Part shown: positions 17,704 to 28,774 of the stretch, one piece after another | Numbering within the stretch: the first letter of the stretch is position 1 | How the letters are laid out: every line of letters starts with the position of its first letter | NCBI RefSeq assembly: GCF_014236795.1 | Contig: NZ_CP049017.1 | Location: 784,001-848,000 of the forward strand | DNA: 64,000 nucleotides | DNA from: Xanthomonas theicola | GTDB lineage: Bacteria > Pseudomonadota > Gammaproteobacteria > Xanthomonadales > Xanthomonadaceae | Direction: 5' to 3' | The notes under the pieces: model-generated | What the model was told of the DNA's origin: nothing | The model's input: the letters and a program-made list of their open reading frames with translations, nothing else | Databases searched by the model: none | Position numbers and translations under genes: made by a program

Positions 17704-19046
17704 TGGACATGCCGCTCAACCCGCTGGATCGTCGGCAGCGGTCGCGACACGACATTCCGGTCATGCGCGGCGCTTTCCCCGTGGTCGGGCATCTTCCGGC
17801 CATCGTGTGCGACCTGCCGCGCCTGCTGCAACGAGCGGAACGGACGCTTGGCAGCCACTTTTGGCTCGATTTCGGTCCTGCCGGACACATGATGACCTGC
17901 GTCGATCCGGATGCGTTCGCGCTGCTCCGGCACAAGGACGTGTCCTCGGCGCTGATCGAAGAGATCGCGCCCGAATTGCTTGGCGGAACGCTGGTTGCCC
18001 AGGACGGCGGCGCGCACCGGCAGGCGCGCGATGCGATCAAGGCGGCGTTCCTGCCCAGAGGACTGACCCAGGCCGGGATCGGCGAACTGTTCGCGCCGAT
18101 CATCCATGCGCGGGTGCAGGCATGGCGCGACCTGGGCGGAGTGGCAATCCTGCGCGAAACCGGCGACTTGATGCTCAAGCTCATCTTCAGTCTCATGGGC
18201 ATCCCCGCGCAGGACCTGCCGGGATGGCATCGCAAGTACCGGCAACTGCTGCAGTTGATCATCGCTCCCCCCGTCGACCTGCCCGGCCTGCCCTTGCGGC
18301 GCGGTCGCGCCGCACGCGATTGGATCGACGTGCAGTTGCGCCAGTTCGTCCGCGACGCGCGTGCGCATGCCGTGCGCACCGGGCTTATCAGCGACATGGT
18401 GGATGCCTTCGATCGCAGCGACGATGCGCTCTCCGACGACGTCCTGGTCGCCAATATCCGCCTGCTGCTGCTTGCCGGGCACGATACCACCGCCTCGACG
18501 ATGGCCTGGATGGTGATCGAACTTGCGCGGCAGCCGGCGCTGTGGGACGCCCTGGTCGACGAGGCGCAGCGCGTCGGCGCGGTGCCGACCCGGCACACGG
18601 ACCTGGCGCAATGTCCGGTCGCCGAGGCGCTGTTTCGCGAGACGCTGCGCGTGCATCCGGCGACGACGCTGCTGCCGCGTCGCGCGCGGCGGGAGTTGCA
18701 GCTTGGTCAGCGACGCATTCCCGCAGGCACCCACCTGTGCATCCCGCTGCTGCATTTCTCGACGTCTGCGCTGCTGCACGAGGAGCCGGACCAGTTCCGG
18801 TTGGCACGGTGGCTGCAGCGGACGGAACCGATCCGGCCCGTGGACATGCTGCAGTTCGGCACCGGCCCGCATGTCTGCATCGGCTACCACTTGGTGTGGC
18901 TGGAACTGGTGCAGTTCTGCATCGCCTTGGCGCTGACCATGCGCCAAGCCGGGATGCGGCCGCGATTGCTGAGCGACGTCGAAAAAGGCCGGCGATACTA
19001 CCCTACCGCGCATCCGTCCATGGCCATTCGCATTGGATTTTCGTGA
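17703..19046 (+). CDS. cyp117: Cytochrome P450 CYP117, ent-kaurene oxidase
   Basis: 447 residues. CYP117 oxidises ent-kaurene at C-19 to ent-kaurenoic acid, the first oxidation step. Motifs: I-helix LLLLAGHDTTASTMAWM with the full AGxDTT signature, the ExxR pair in ALFRETLRVHP, and heme loop LQFGTGPHVCIGYHLVW with Cys392. The N-terminus MDMPLNPLDRRQRSRHDIP matches the rhizobial protein. The start codon overlaps the SDR stop (TGATG). The GGPP synthase gene begins about 154 bases after the stop. Confidence 0.94.
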   Translation: MDMPLNPLDRRQRSRHDIPVMRGAFPVVGHLPAIVCDLPRLLQRAERTLGSHFWLDFGPAGHMMTCVDPDAFALLRHKDVSSALIEEIAPELLGGTLVAQDGGAHRQARDAIKAAFLPRGLTQAGIGELFAPIIHARVQAWRDLGGVAILRETGDLMLKLIFSLMGIPAQDLPGWHRKYRQLLQLIIAPPVDLPGLPLRRGRAARDWIDVQLRQFVRDARAHAVRTGLISDMVDAFDRSDDALSDDVLVANIRLLLLAGHDTTASTMAWMVIELARQPALWDALVDEAQRVGAVPTRHTDLAQCPVAEALFRETLRVHPATTLLPRRARRELQLGQRRIPAGTHLCIPLLHFSTSALLHEEPDQFRLARWLQRTEPIRPVDMLQFGTGPHVCIGYHLVWLELVQFCIALALTMRQAGMRPRLLSDVEKGRRYYPTAHPSMAIRIGFS

Positions 19047-19200
19047 AGTCGTATCGCGTGCTGTGCATGGCGAGACAGCGACGTTGGCGATGCAAGGCGT
19101 TCCGGCACCCGGTATCGGCGGCCAGCGCGACGCCGGCAACACCCCGCTGACGCGCCGTCCGCCGGGGCCGTCTCTTGGCAGATGCAAGGACATGAACAAC

Positions 19201-20199
19201 ATGCAGACCGGTTCCACGAGACATGACGACCAACCAGACGCTGCGGCGCTTGGGGGATTGGGCCCGCAGACTCGCGGCGCATCCGGCACGCTACAGCCGG
19301 AGATCTGGATGCAGGCTGGTGCAAAGCGGGTAGAGCAGACGCTGGCGCGTCTTCTCTGTACCGAAGACGACGGTGAGACCGAACTGATGGCGGCGATGCG
19401 TTACGCCACCTTGCATGGCGGGAAGCGCACCCGCGCCTTGCTCTGTCTTGCTGCTGGCGCACTGACCGACACGCCGGCGCACGTGCTCGACGATGTCAGT
19501 GCTGCCATCGAGATGATGCATGCCTGTACCCTGGTCCACGACGACTTGCCCGCGATGGACGACGACGTGCTTCGCCGCGGCGTTCCGACCGTGCACGTCA
19601 AGTTCGGCGAGGCCACTGCGATCCTGGTCGGCGATGCGCTGCAGGCGCACGCGTTCCTGACCCTGGCGAGCGTAGATGCGCCGGGCGACAACCGCATTGC
19701 GCTGGTGCACGAACTGGCGCAGGCAGTGTCCGCCGAGGGCGCCGCTGGCGGGCAGGCCATGGATCTGGCGCTGGTCGGAAAGCATGTCGAACTGGAAAAG
19801 ATCCTCGCGATGCACCGGATGAAGAGCGGCGCGCTGGTACGCGCTTCCGTTCGCATGGGCGCTTTGTGCGGCATCGCCGAAGGTGGCGCGCGCGACGCGC
19901 TGTATCGTGCGCTCGACCGCTACAGTTCCTGCTTCGGCCTAGCCTTGCAGGTGGTCGACGACATTCTCGATGTCACGGCGGATACCGCGACGCTCGGCAA
20001 GACCGTCGGCAAGGACGCGGCGGCGCAGAAGCCGACCTGCGCGTCGATCATGGGGCTGCAGGCGGCACGCCAGTTCGCGCTGGATTTGTTGCTCGACGCC
20101 GAAGGGGCCATCGCTCCGCTGGGGCCGCGTGCGGAACGACTGGCGCAGATGCTGCAGCGGGCCAACGCCTATCTGTTCCAGCAGGCGCCATGCGCATGA
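19201..20199 (+). CDS. Geranylgeranyl diphosphate synthase of the gibberellin operon
   Basis: 332 residues with the start used here. Trans-isoprenyl diphosphate synthase: condenses FPP or smaller prenyl diphosphates with IPP to make GGPP. The first aspartate-rich motif is in LVHDDLPAMDDD and the second is VVDDILD, with GGKRTR as the pyrophosphate contact. The ATG at 19201 has AAGGA ten bases upstream; an in-frame ATG at 19192 is too close to that site, and earlier codons run back into cyp117. The family core begins near EIWMQAGAKRVEQ, so the first 30 residues are poorly constrained. The stop overlaps the start of a short ORF that leads to the cps gene. Confidence 0.9.
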   Translation: MQTGSTRHDDQPDAAALGGLGPQTRGASGTLQPEIWMQAGAKRVEQTLARLLCTEDDGETELMAAMRYATLHGGKRTRALLCLAAGALTDTPAHVLDDVSAAIEMMHACTLVHDDLPAMDDDVLRRGVPTVHVKFGEATAILVGDALQAHAFLTLASVDAPGDNRIALVHELAQAVSAEGAAGGQAMDLALVGKHVELEKILAMHRMKSGALVRASVRMGALCGIAEGGARDALYRALDRYSSCFGLALQVVDDILDVTADTATLGKTVGKDAAAQKPTCASIMGLQAARQFALDLLLDAEGAIAPLGPRAERLAQMLQRANAYLFQQAPCA

Positions 20200-20428
20200 A
20201 CGCCCTCGTTCGCATGGAGTGGTCCCAATGCCTCGGCGGCGGACCGACAGCAGCACCCGAGCGGGCGATCGCAAACGCCGCGCCGCGCCGCATGGCCGCG
20301 CCGCAGCGGCGCGGTCGTTCGGCACTGCCCAGTTGCATGCGGCGGGCCGCCGCAATGGGCGTCGGCGACGTGTGCGGCGCTCGCCCGGGCCAGGTTCCCG
20401 TCTACCGCCTGCAGAAGGAACATCCTGC

Positions 20429-20432
<4 letters not shown>
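20196..20432 (+). CDS. Short ORF filling the gap between ggps and cps (function unknown)
   Basis: 78 residues. Its ATG overlaps the ggps stop (ATGA, 20196-20199) and its TGA overlaps the cps GTG (GTGA, 20429-20432), so it exactly bridges the two genes. The protein is rich in Arg, Ala and Pro and shows no known domain. The first four residues (MNAL) equal the start of the copalyl diphosphate synthase downstream, which suggests that this may be a duplicated or alternative start, or only a translational bridge. Frame-wise it could be chance in high-GC DNA. I do not recognise a homologue. Confidence 0.35.
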
Positions 20433-22872
<2,440 letters not shown>

Positions 22873-22952
22873 ACGCGCGGGCGGCGGCAGACGCGCCGCG
22901 CCGTCAGTCCGAGCAATGCCATGCCGTCGCCCGGCGATACGGAGGAGCGAGC

Positions 22953-24002
22953 ATGAGCGATGACGCACTGAGCCGGCGCAAGGGCGACCATCTGGACATC
23001 GTGTTGGACCGGCGAACGGCACCAGCCACGGTCGCTGCCGGCTGGGAGTGGATCCGTTTCGAACACTGCGCACTGCCCGAGTTGGACCTGGCGCAGATCG
23101 ACCTGAGCGCTTCGCTGCTAGGAAAGGCGCTGCGTGCGCCGCTGCTGATCAGCTCCATGACCGGCGGCACGCCACGCGCCGAGGCCATCAACCGGCATCT
23201 GAGCGAGGCGGCACAAGCCTTGGGCATCGCCATGTGCGTCGGTTCGCAGCGCGTGAGCCTTCAGTCCGGCCGCTCTCAAGGGTTGACGCGCACGCTGCGG
23301 CGTCTCGCGCCGGATGTTCCATTGCTGGCCAATATCGGCGCCGCGCAACTGCGCGAGGCCGACGGCCTGGACTTGGCGCGCCGGGCGGTGGATGCGCTGG
23401 AGGCCGATGGACTCATCGTCCATCTCAATTCGCTGCAGGAGGCGGTGCAGCCGGAGGGCGACCGCGACTGGCGCGGCGTCCTTGCGCAGATCGCCCGCGC
23501 CGCGCGCACCGTGGGGGTGCCGATCATCGTCAAGGAAGTGGGGGCGGGCCTGTCCGCATCGGTGGCTTGCGCGCTGGTTGAGGCGGGCGTGGCGGTCGTC
23601 GACGTCGCCGGGGCCGGCGGGACAAGTTGGGCCGCAGTGGAAGGCGAGCGCGCCAGCGATGCCGCCGACCGTGCGGTGGCAATGGCGTTCGCCGACTGGG
23701 GAATTCCGACCGCAGCCAGCGTACAGGCGGTGCGCCAGGCATTGCCGGCAGTGAAGCTGATCGCATCGGGAGGGATCCGCGATGGCATCGATGTGGCCAA
23801 GGCGATTCGCCTGGGAGCGGACATCGCCGGGCAGGCGGCCGGCGTGCTGCGTGCGGCAACGGTGTCCACCGATGCGGTCGTCGCGCATTTCCAGATCGTC
23901 ATCCGCCAATTGGCCGTGGTGTGCTTTTGCACCGGTTCGGCCGACCTGGCCACGTTGCGCCACGCGCGCTTGTTGCCAGCGGCGCAGCTGTCCGGCGGCT
24001 GA
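22953..24002 (+). CDS. fni: Type 2 isopentenyl diphosphate isomerase (FMN-dependent)
   Basis: 349 residues. It interconverts IPP and DMAPP using FMN and NAD(P)H, supplying the balance of precursors for GGPP. Type 2 motifs in order: RRKGDHLDI at the start, [35 protein letters not shown] and SGGIRDG. It is not similar to the type 1 (Nudix) enzyme. GGAGGAG about 8 bases upstream supports the ATG at 22953. It is the last gene of the gibberellin operon, as in Xanthomonas and some rhizobial versions, and ends before a strong hairpin shared with the convergent fadE gene. Confidence 0.95.
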   Translation: MSDDALSRRKGDHLDIVLDRRTAPATVAAGWEWIRFEHCALPELDLAQIDLSASLLGKALRAPLLISSMTGGTPRAEAINRHLSEAAQALGIAMCVGSQRVSLQSGRSQGLTRTLRRLAPDVPLLANIGAAQLREADGLDLARRAVDALEADGLIVHLNSLQEAVQPEGDRDWRGVLAQIARAARTVGVPIIVKEVGAGLSASVACALVEAGVAVVDVAGAGGTSWAAVEGERASDAADRAVAMAFADWGIPTAASVQAVRQALPAVKLIASGGIRDGIDVAKAIRLGADIAGQAAGVLRAATVSTDAVVAHFQIVIRQLAVVCFCTGSADLATLRHARLLPAAQLSGG

Positions 24003-24199
24003 TGCTGGCGCGTCCGCACCGGGCGGCGCCCGCGAAATCGCTGCGCTGTGTGTTGCGCGATTGCGCGGAGCGATCAGCGCAACAGAAGGTGGCAGCAGGT
24101 GTTGGGGATGCTCGGACGCAGCCCCCGGAGCGCGTATCGCCGCAGGCCAGGGTGAGGCAGCGAGCAGGAAATCATCCGGTAGTGCCGGGCTGTCAGGGC

Positions 24200-24232
24200 T
24201 GTCGCCGACGGGATCGGTGTGCGTCGGCGACA
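24200..24232. terminator. Strong hairpin between convergent operon end and fadE
   Basis: TGTCGCCGACG (24200-24210) pairs perfectly with CGTCGGCGACA (24222-24232) around an eleven-base loop. There is no U tract on either strand, so it may stop transcription by another mechanism or stabilise the 3' ends of both messages. Confidence 0.55.
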
Positions 24233-24249
24233 AGCGCCTGCCGGTGCGA

Positions 24250-26730
24250 TCAGGCCGCTTCGCGCGAGTGCTCCTGTGCGCTTGCCGCAGGGGCGACATA
24301 ACTGGCCGAGCGCAGCGCATCGGTGTCGAAGTCGTCCACGCCGATTGTGTCCATGGTGATCTCGCGCAGTTCCTCCAGCTGGAGGCGCTCGTCGGCCGAC
24401 AGCACGCCTTCGCGCACCGCCTCGTCCAGCTGCGCGGCGAAGTCCAGCGCCTCGATGCCCTTGCTCTTGAGCGCCTTCAGAAACTTGCGCTCGACCGGCT
24501 CGGCCAGCACCGCCTTGGTCAGGTAGCTGGCGATGCGGCCGCCCGGGTTGTTCTCGCACGGGGTCAGGAACACGCCCTGGCCGAGACGGTCGCGGGCTTC
24601 GTTCGGGGTCATCAGCAGCGCGGCGACGCGGTGGCCCAGGCGGTCGCCCGGGGCTTCGGCGCGGCGGCCCCACGGGAAGATCAGCGCCCACATCAGCCAG
24701 CCCACCGGGCGGATCGGGAAGTTGCGCAGCGCCGCCGACAGCGCCAGTTCGATCTTGTGCACGCTGTCGTGGAACGCCCAGGCCAGCAGCGGCTGGTCGG
24801 TCGCCGGCGCGCCGTCGTCGTGGTAGCGCTTGAGCATCGCGCTGGTCATGTAGATGTGGCTCAGCACGTCGCCCAGGCGGCCGGACAGCGATTCCTTGAA
24901 CTTCAGCTTGCCGCCGAGCATCAGCATCGACACGTCGGCCATCAGCGCCAGATTCGCCGAGTAGCGGTCCAGCTTGCGGAAGAAGCGGCGGGTGTAGGCG
25001 TCGCCGGGGGCGGCGCCGATGCGCGCGGCGGTCAGGCCGAACCACAGCGAGCGCACCGCGTTGGAGATCGCGAAGCCGATATGGCCGAACAGGTTGCGGT
25101 CGAATTCGTCGACGCCGGCCTGGTGGTCAGGATTGCCGGCGGCCTTCATTTCCTTCATCACCCACGGATGGCACAGGATCGCGCCCTGGCCGAAGATCAG
25201 CAGGCTGCGGGTCATGATGTTGGCGCCTTCCACGGTGATCGCGATCGGCGCCGCCTGCCAGCTGCGGCCGGCGAAGTTGCGCGGCCCGAGGATGATGCCC
25301 TTGCCGCCGACCACGTCCATCACGTCGCTGATGACTTCGCGGCTCATCGTGGTGCAGTGGTACTTGGCGATCGCCGACGGCACCGATGGCACGTCGCCGC
25401 GATCCACCGCCGCGGCGGTGGCCTGCGACAGCGCGCTGATCGCATAGGCCTTGCCGCCGATCCGCGCCAGGGCTTCTTCCACGCCTTCGAAGCGGCCGAC
25501 CGACAGGCCGAACTGCTTGCGGATGCGCGCGTAGGCGCCGGTGACGATCGCGCCGTACTTGGCGCCGCCGCTGGCGGTGGAGGGCAGGGTGATCGAGCGG
25601 CCCACGGCCAGGCACTCGTTGAGCATGTTCCAGCCCTTGCCGACCATGTCCACGCCGCCGATCAGCTGGCTGAGCGGGATGAACACCTCGCGGCCGTGGA
25701 TCGGGCCGTTCTGGAACGGCGAGTTCAGCGGGAAGTGGCGGCGGCCGATTTGGACGCCGGGGGTTTCGCGCGGCAGCAGCGCCAGGGTGATGCCGATGTC
25801 CTTGGTGTCGCCGATCAGGCCGCCCGGGTCGTACATGCGGAACGCCAGGCCGACCAGGGTCGCCACCGGCGCCAGGGTGATGTAGCGCTTGTCGAAGGTC
25901 AGCTTGACGCCGAGCACGTTGGCGCCGTTCCACTCGCCCTTGCAGACGATGCCGTAGTCGGGGATCGAGGTCGCGTCGGAGCCGGCGAACGGGCCGGTCA
26001 GGCCGAAGCACGGCACTTCCTGGCCCACCGCCAGGCGCGGCAGGTAATAGTCCTTCTGCTCCTTGGAGCCGTAGTGCAGCAGCAGTTCGCCCGGGCCCAG
26101 CGAGTTCGGCACGCCGACGGTGGAGCTGACCACGCTCGACACCGAGGCGATCTTCTGGATCACCTTGTGGTGGGCCAGCGCCGAGAAGCCCAGGCCGCCG
26201 TACTCCTTCGGAATGATCATGCCGAAGAACTTGTGCTTCTTGACGAAGCTCCACAGCTGCGGCGGCAGGTCGGCGTGGACGTGGGTGATTTCCCAGTCGT
26301 TGGTCATCCGGCACAGCTCTTCCACCGGGCCGTCGAGGAACGCCTGCTCTTCGGCGGTCAGCTGCGGCTTGGGATAGTCGAGCAACTTCTGCCAGTCCGG
26401 ATCGCCGGTGAACAGCTCGCCCTCGAAGCCGACCGAGCCGGTCTCCAGCGCGATGCGCTCGGTCTGCGACAGCGGCGGCAGCACCTTGCGGAACACCTTC
26501 AGCATCGGCGCGGTGAACAGCGGCTTGCGCACGAACGGCAGCAGCAGCGGCACCGCGACCAGCGCCAGCAGCACCGCGGCGACGATGGTGGCGGCATGGC
26601 TGGCGCCGAGCAGCCAGCACGCGACCAGCAGCGTGGCGCTCAGCGCGGCCCAGACGGCGAGCCGCATGCGGTGATAGGCGGCGAAGGCGCCTGCCAGCAA
26701 CAACACGAGGAAGGGCGCGACGATGCTCAT
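24250..26730 (-). CDS. fadE: Acyl-CoA dehydrogenase FadE
   Basis: 826 residues, the size of the long FadE type. It performs the first oxidation of fatty acid beta-oxidation, making trans-2-enoyl-CoA with FAD. The N-terminus has three hydrophobic segments (first 70 residues) that anchor it to the inner membrane. Then comes the acyl-CoA dehydrogenase core (FGMIIPKEYGGLGFSALAHHKVIQ, CFGLTGPFAGSDATSIPD) and a C-terminal domain like DUF1974 (CENNPGGRIASYLTKAV). Its start overlaps the stop of the hydrolase gene (ATGA), so the two are translated together. Control by the TetR protein at 27790 is likely through operators before the hydrolase. Confidence 0.94.
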   Translation of the reverse strand: MSIVAPFLVLLLAGAFAAYHRMRLAVWAALSATLLVACWLLGASHAATIVAAVLLALVAVPLLLPFVRKPLFTAPMLKVFRKVLPPLSQTERIALETGSVGFEGELFTGDPDWQKLLDYPKPQLTAEEQAFLDGPVEELCRMTNDWEITHVHADLPPQLWSFVKKHKFFGMIIPKEYGGLGFSALAHHKVIQKIASVSSVVSSTVGVPNSLGPGELLLHYGSKEQKDYYLPRLAVGQEVPCFGLTGPFAGSDATSIPDYGIVCKGEWNGANVLGVKLTFDKRYITLAPVATLVGLAFRMYDPGGLIGDTKDIGITLALLPRETPGVQIGRRHFPLNSPFQNGPIHGREVFIPLSQLIGGVDMVGKGWNMLNECLAVGRSITLPSTASGGAKYGAIVTGAYARIRKQFGLSVGRFEGVEEALARIGGKAYAISALSQATAAAVDRGDVPSVPSAIAKYHCTTMSREVISDVMDVVGGKGIILGPRNFAGRSWQAAPIAITVEGANIMTRSLLIFGQGAILCHPWVMKEMKAAGNPDHQAGVDEFDRNLFGHIGFAISNAVRSLWFGLTAARIGAAPGDAYTRRFFRKLDRYSANLALMADVSMLMLGGKLKFKESLSGRLGDVLSHIYMTSAMLKRYHDDGAPATDQPLLAWAFHDSVHKIELALSAALRNFPIRPVGWLMWALIFPWGRRAEAPGDRLGHRVAALLMTPNEARDRLGQGVFLTPCENNPGGRIASYLTKAVLAEPVERKFLKALKSKGIEALDFAAQLDEAVREGVLSADERLQLEELREITMDTIGVDDFDTDALRSASYVAPAASAQEHSREAA

Positions 26731-27650
26731 GGGCTTGCTCCGGGGACATGCTCGGTGACGGCGGACGGTGCGCCGGCGCTAGCCGGTGGCAGTGCGTCCA
26801 GATAATGCAACACAGTGGCGGTAAACGCGGCGTTGTCGTCGCCGGCCAGCATAGGCGTGGCCTCGGGCAGGTGCGCATGCTGCGCATGCGGCACCAACGA
26901 CAGGAATTCTTCGATGGTCTGCGGCGTGACCAGAAGATCGCTGCGCCCGCCGCTGACCAGCAGCAGCGGGCAATGCACCTTGCTGGCCGCCTGCGCGATC
27001 GCGGCCTGGTGCTGGTCGCTGCCGCGCGCCAGTTCTTCCACCAGGCGCGGATCCCAGTGCCAGTACCAGCGGCCGTCGTCGTGCCGGCGCAGGACGCTGC
27101 GCAGCGCCTCGGGCGACTTGCGCGCGCGTTGCGGCAGATAGGCCGCGATGGCATCGCCGGCGTCGTCCAGGCTGGCGAAGCCGCGCGGATGCGCGGTCAT
27201 GAAGGCGAGAATGCGCTCGACCCCGGCCGGCTGCCAGCGCGGGGTGATGTCGACCAGCACCATTGCGCGGAAAAGGCCCGGCCAGCGCGCCTCGGCCATC
27301 AGACCGAACAGTCCGCCCATCGAGGCGGCCACCAGCACCGGCGCCGGCGCCATTTCGCCGGCGACCACGATCAGGTCGTCGGTGAACTGCTCGCCGCGGT
27401 ACGCCAGGCCGGCGGGGTTGCGCGTGGAGTCGCCATGGCCGCGCGCGTCGTAGGCGACGCTGCGATAGCCATGCGCCTGTAGCGCCGCGGCGGTCGCCGA
27501 CCAGGCGTGCCGGGTCTGGCCGAAGCCATGCGCGAGCAGCACCGATCCAGCCTCGCCGGGATCGGTGACGGTCGCGGCCAGCGCCAGCTCGCCGGCGCCG
27601 GACAAGGCAGCCAAGGCGGCATGCGGGACGGTGGCGGAAGAGGAAACCAT
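26727..27650 (-). CDS. Alpha/beta hydrolase
   Basis: 307 residues. The alpha/beta hydrolase fold shows LLAHGFGQTRHAW (oxyanion loop), YDARGHGDS, and the nucleophile elbow ASMGG (VAASMGGLFGL). The acid-His pair is expected late, near LLLVSGGRSDLL and the C-terminal segment. The substrate is unknown; cotranscription with fadE suggests a fatty-acyl ester or thioester. The ATG at 27650 lies within a perfect CCATAC-N6-GTATGG palindrome, so a bound repressor would block the message start. The C-terminus overlaps the fadE start by 4 bases. Confidence 0.85.
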   Translation of the reverse strand: MVSSSATVPHAALAALSGAGELALAATVTDPGEAGSVLLAHGFGQTRHAWSATAAALQAHGYRSVAYDARGHGDSTRNPAGLAYRGEQFTDDLIVVAGEMAPAPVLVAASMGGLFGLMAEARWPGLFRAMVLVDITPRWQPAGVERILAFMTAHPRGFASLDDAGDAIAAYLPQRARKSPEALRSVLRRHDDGRWYWHWDPRLVEELARGSDQHQAAIAQAASKVHCPLLLVSGGRSDLLVTPQTIEEFLSLVPHAQHAHLPEATPMLAGDDNAAFTATVLHYLDALPPASAGAPSAVTEHVPGASP

Positions 27651-27664
27651 ACGAGATAGTATGG
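27647..27664. promoter_or_regulatory. TetR-type operator 1 (perfect palindrome)
   Basis: CCATAC (27647-27652) and GTATGG (27659-27664) form a perfect inverted repeat with a 6-base spacer. It overlaps the hydrolase start codon. The divergent tetR gene begins 125 bases away. Confidence 0.65.
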
Positions 27665-27682
27665 TCGCCCTGTGGGGCATGT

Positions 27683-27700
27683 CAATACGATGCAGTATGG
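27683..27700. promoter_or_regulatory. TetR-type operator 2
   Basis: CAATAC-N6-GTATGG, one mismatch from the first operator and with the same 6-base spacer. Related half-sites follow at 27750-27759 (CATACTGCA, inverted to TGCAGTATG at 27691-27699) and 27772-27777 (GTATGG), just before the tetR start at 27790. Confidence 0.6.
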
Positions 27701-27789
27701 GTGCGAAAAGCCAACGCTGCCGGGCATTTGCGCCGGCCTCGCGAAGGCCACATACTGCAACCGACGTCCCCGTATGGTTAAATCCACGG

Positions 27790-28401
27790 ATGAATATCGC
27801 GCCCGCTCCTTCCTCCGATGACGGCGCCGCTTCCGGCGGTGGCCGCAACAACCGGCTCAGCGCCGAAGACTGGGCGCAGGCCGCCCTGGACCTGATCGCC
27901 GAACAGGGCGTGAGCGCGGTGGCGGTGGAGCCGCTGGCACGGCGCCTGGGCGTCACCAAGGGCAGCTTCTACTGGCATTTCCCCTCGCGCGATGCGCTGC
28001 TGCAGGCGGCGCTGGAGCGCTGGGAACTGGTCGAGCAGCAGCAGGTGTTCGGCAGCCTGGAAGAGATGCCGGACCCGCGCACGCGGCTGCGCGCGCTGTT
28101 CCAGTTGGTCGCGCACGAGGTCAAGCCGCACGTCATCTACAGCGAATTGCTGAAGGCGCTGGACCATCCGGCGGTGCGCCCGGTCATCGACCGGGTCTCG
28201 CAGCGGCGCATGGAGTACCTGATCGCTTCGTTCCGCCAGGCCGGGCTCAGCCGTCCCGATGCCCAGCACCGTGCGCGGCTGGCCTACGCCGCCTATGTCG
28301 GCTTCCTGCAGTTGTCGCTGCAGTTGCATCAGCCCAAGCAGGCGCGCGAGGACTTCGAGTCCTACGTTGAACACGTCATCGCGACCCTGATTCCCGGCTG
28401 A
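27790..28401 (+). CDS. TetR/AcrR-family transcriptional regulator
   Basis: 203 residues. The helix-turn-helix is clear: DWAQAALDLIAEQGVSAVAVEPLARRLGVTKGSFYWHFPSRDALLQAALE. The C-terminal ligand domain is not family-specific; TetR regulators beside fadE genes usually sense acyl-CoA. The ATG at 27790 follows the half-site GTATGG by 12 bases; the frame is open further upstream but that sequence overlaps the operators. It is divergent from the hydrolase-fadE pair, and the palindromes between suggest that it represses both directions. Ligand and role in fatty acid control are inference. Confidence 0.9.
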   Translation: MNIAPAPSSDDGAASGGGRNNRLSAEDWAQAALDLIAEQGVSAVAVEPLARRLGVTKGSFYWHFPSRDALLQAALERWELVEQQQVFGSLEEMPDPRTRLRALFQLVAHEVKPHVIYSELLKALDHPAVRPVIDRVSQRRMEYLIASFRQAGLSRPDAQHRARLAYAAYVGFLQLSLQLHQPKQAREDFESYVEHVIATLIPG

Positions 28402-28700
28402 GAGCCGATCCAGCGCCAGATGCGCCGCGCGCCCAGCGTCGACGTCTCCTTCCAACCCTCGCGCCGACGGCTGCGCTGTGCGCGCCCGCAACGGGCCGGC
28501 GTGAGCGCTCCGCGCGCAGTCACGTCGCGGCAGTGAGATCGCGACGCCGGGTCGCCGGCGACGCTGGCTGACCGATCCGCGTTCTGGAGCGCTCGCTCCG
28601 CGGCGAGCGCGAACGCCATGGCGTGCTCGCGCTCGCCGCGGTTGCCCGGCGCGCGCCAGCGACCGCCGAATCGATCCTCGCCGCCAATGTGCGTTGCGCG
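28402..28700. other. Gap without a gene
   Basis: About 300 GC-rich bases between the tetR stop and the terminator of the TonB receptor. Only shadow frames are visible. It contains no clear terminator for tetR and no tRNA. Confidence 0.5.
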
Positions 28701-28708
28701 CGGGGCAC

Positions 28709-28746
28709 AAAACACAAAAGACAACGGCTCCTTGCGGAGCCGTTGT
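28709..28746 (-). terminator. Intrinsic terminator of the TonB receptor gene
   Basis: On the minus strand an 11-bp stem ACAACGGCTCC/GGAGCCGTTGT (28721-28731 with 28736-28746) is followed by CTTTTGTGTTTT. It lies about 30 bases past the receptor stop. Confidence 0.85.
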
Positions 28747-28774
28747 GGTGACGCGGTGACGGATCGCCAGGCGA

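Noticed and set aside
19033..19200. Earlier starts of the GGPP synthase gene
   Set aside because: They overlap cyp117 or have a ribosome site too close; the AAGGA spacing suits 19201.
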